Assembly (NCBI GenBank): GCA_012295275.1
Contig: CM022679.1
Location: 8,978,669-9,042,668, forward strand
Direction: 5' to 3'
Origin: Chrysomallon squamiferum
Taxonomy: Eukaryota; Mollusca; Gastropoda; Neomphalida; Peltospiridae
DNA: 64,000 bases
How positions within the stretch are numbered: the stretch's first letter is position 1; every line of letters starts with the position of its first letter. Shown piece after piece: positions 63,802-64,000 of this stretch. The notes beneath the pieces were generated by a model. It was not told where the DNA came from and did no database searches. It saw only the letters and a list, made by a program, of their open reading frames with translations. Made by a program: the position numbers and the translations under genes.

Positions 63802-64000
63802 GTATTTTTGTTGAACATAAAAATATTACACTGCACTTAATCAGTCAGAATATATTGCAAATCAGAGAAGAGGGTGTTAGTTGCCATTTTCAACACATAG
63901 TGGTGTTTATAGCTAAAACTTTTTAAATTTATAAAAAATATTTTAGTATCACAAGTAGAAATGGAAATTTATTTAATCTACACATATGTTTGAGTAATAA

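Overview
This is a 64 kb piece of an animal nuclear genome. It is very AT-rich (roughly 70% or more by eye), has GT-AG introns, long homopolymers and dense microsatellites, and carries no bacterial, plasmid or CRISPR-like organisation. Three conserved metazoan genes place it in Metazoa: a tweety-family channel, a MAP2K3/6-type p38 kinase kinase and U2AF65. The microsatellite load and exon structure would fit a lophotrochozoan such as a mollusc, but nothing here fixes the phylum.

Layout. (1) Positions 754-882, minus strand: first coding exon of a tweety homologue (TTYH), running out of the left edge. (2) Positions 1988-19993, plus strand: a complete nine-exon MAP2K3/6 gene of 342 residues. Its 13.4 kb first intron holds two minisatellites and a compact CCAAT/AP-1 cluster. 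TTYH and MAP2K are divergent and share a region of about 1.1 kb containing a perfect CRE. (3) Positions 25617-36173, minus strand: a complete 14-exon U2AF2 gene of 494 residues, convergent with MAP2K. Every exon joins in frame when the splice sites are read by hand. (4) Positions 41181-58043, minus strand: four intronless, relatively GC-rich genes that I do not recognise, set 3-6 kb apart in microsatellite desert. Two of them (the first and the fourth) need a one-base frame change. (5) Positions 61603-63801, plus strand: the first four coding exons of an unrecognised gene with a predicted N-myristoylation signal, leaving the right edge.

Functionally, MAP2K3/6 relays stress signals to p38 MAP kinase, and U2AF65 recognises the polypyrimidine tract at 3' splice sites. 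I see no evidence that the neighbours act together. The features most worth a second look are a 30-bp duplication in U2AF2 that creates two identical in-frame splice donors inside RRM2, and a 54-codon open extension behind the U2AF2 stop. Next come the orphan single-exon cluster with a shared LP motif and, in one member, a frame change lying exactly on an A-AAA-AAC heptamer. There are also two intron or intergenic hairpins with arms of about 85 bp, a hAT-like MITE, and a higher-order minisatellite.
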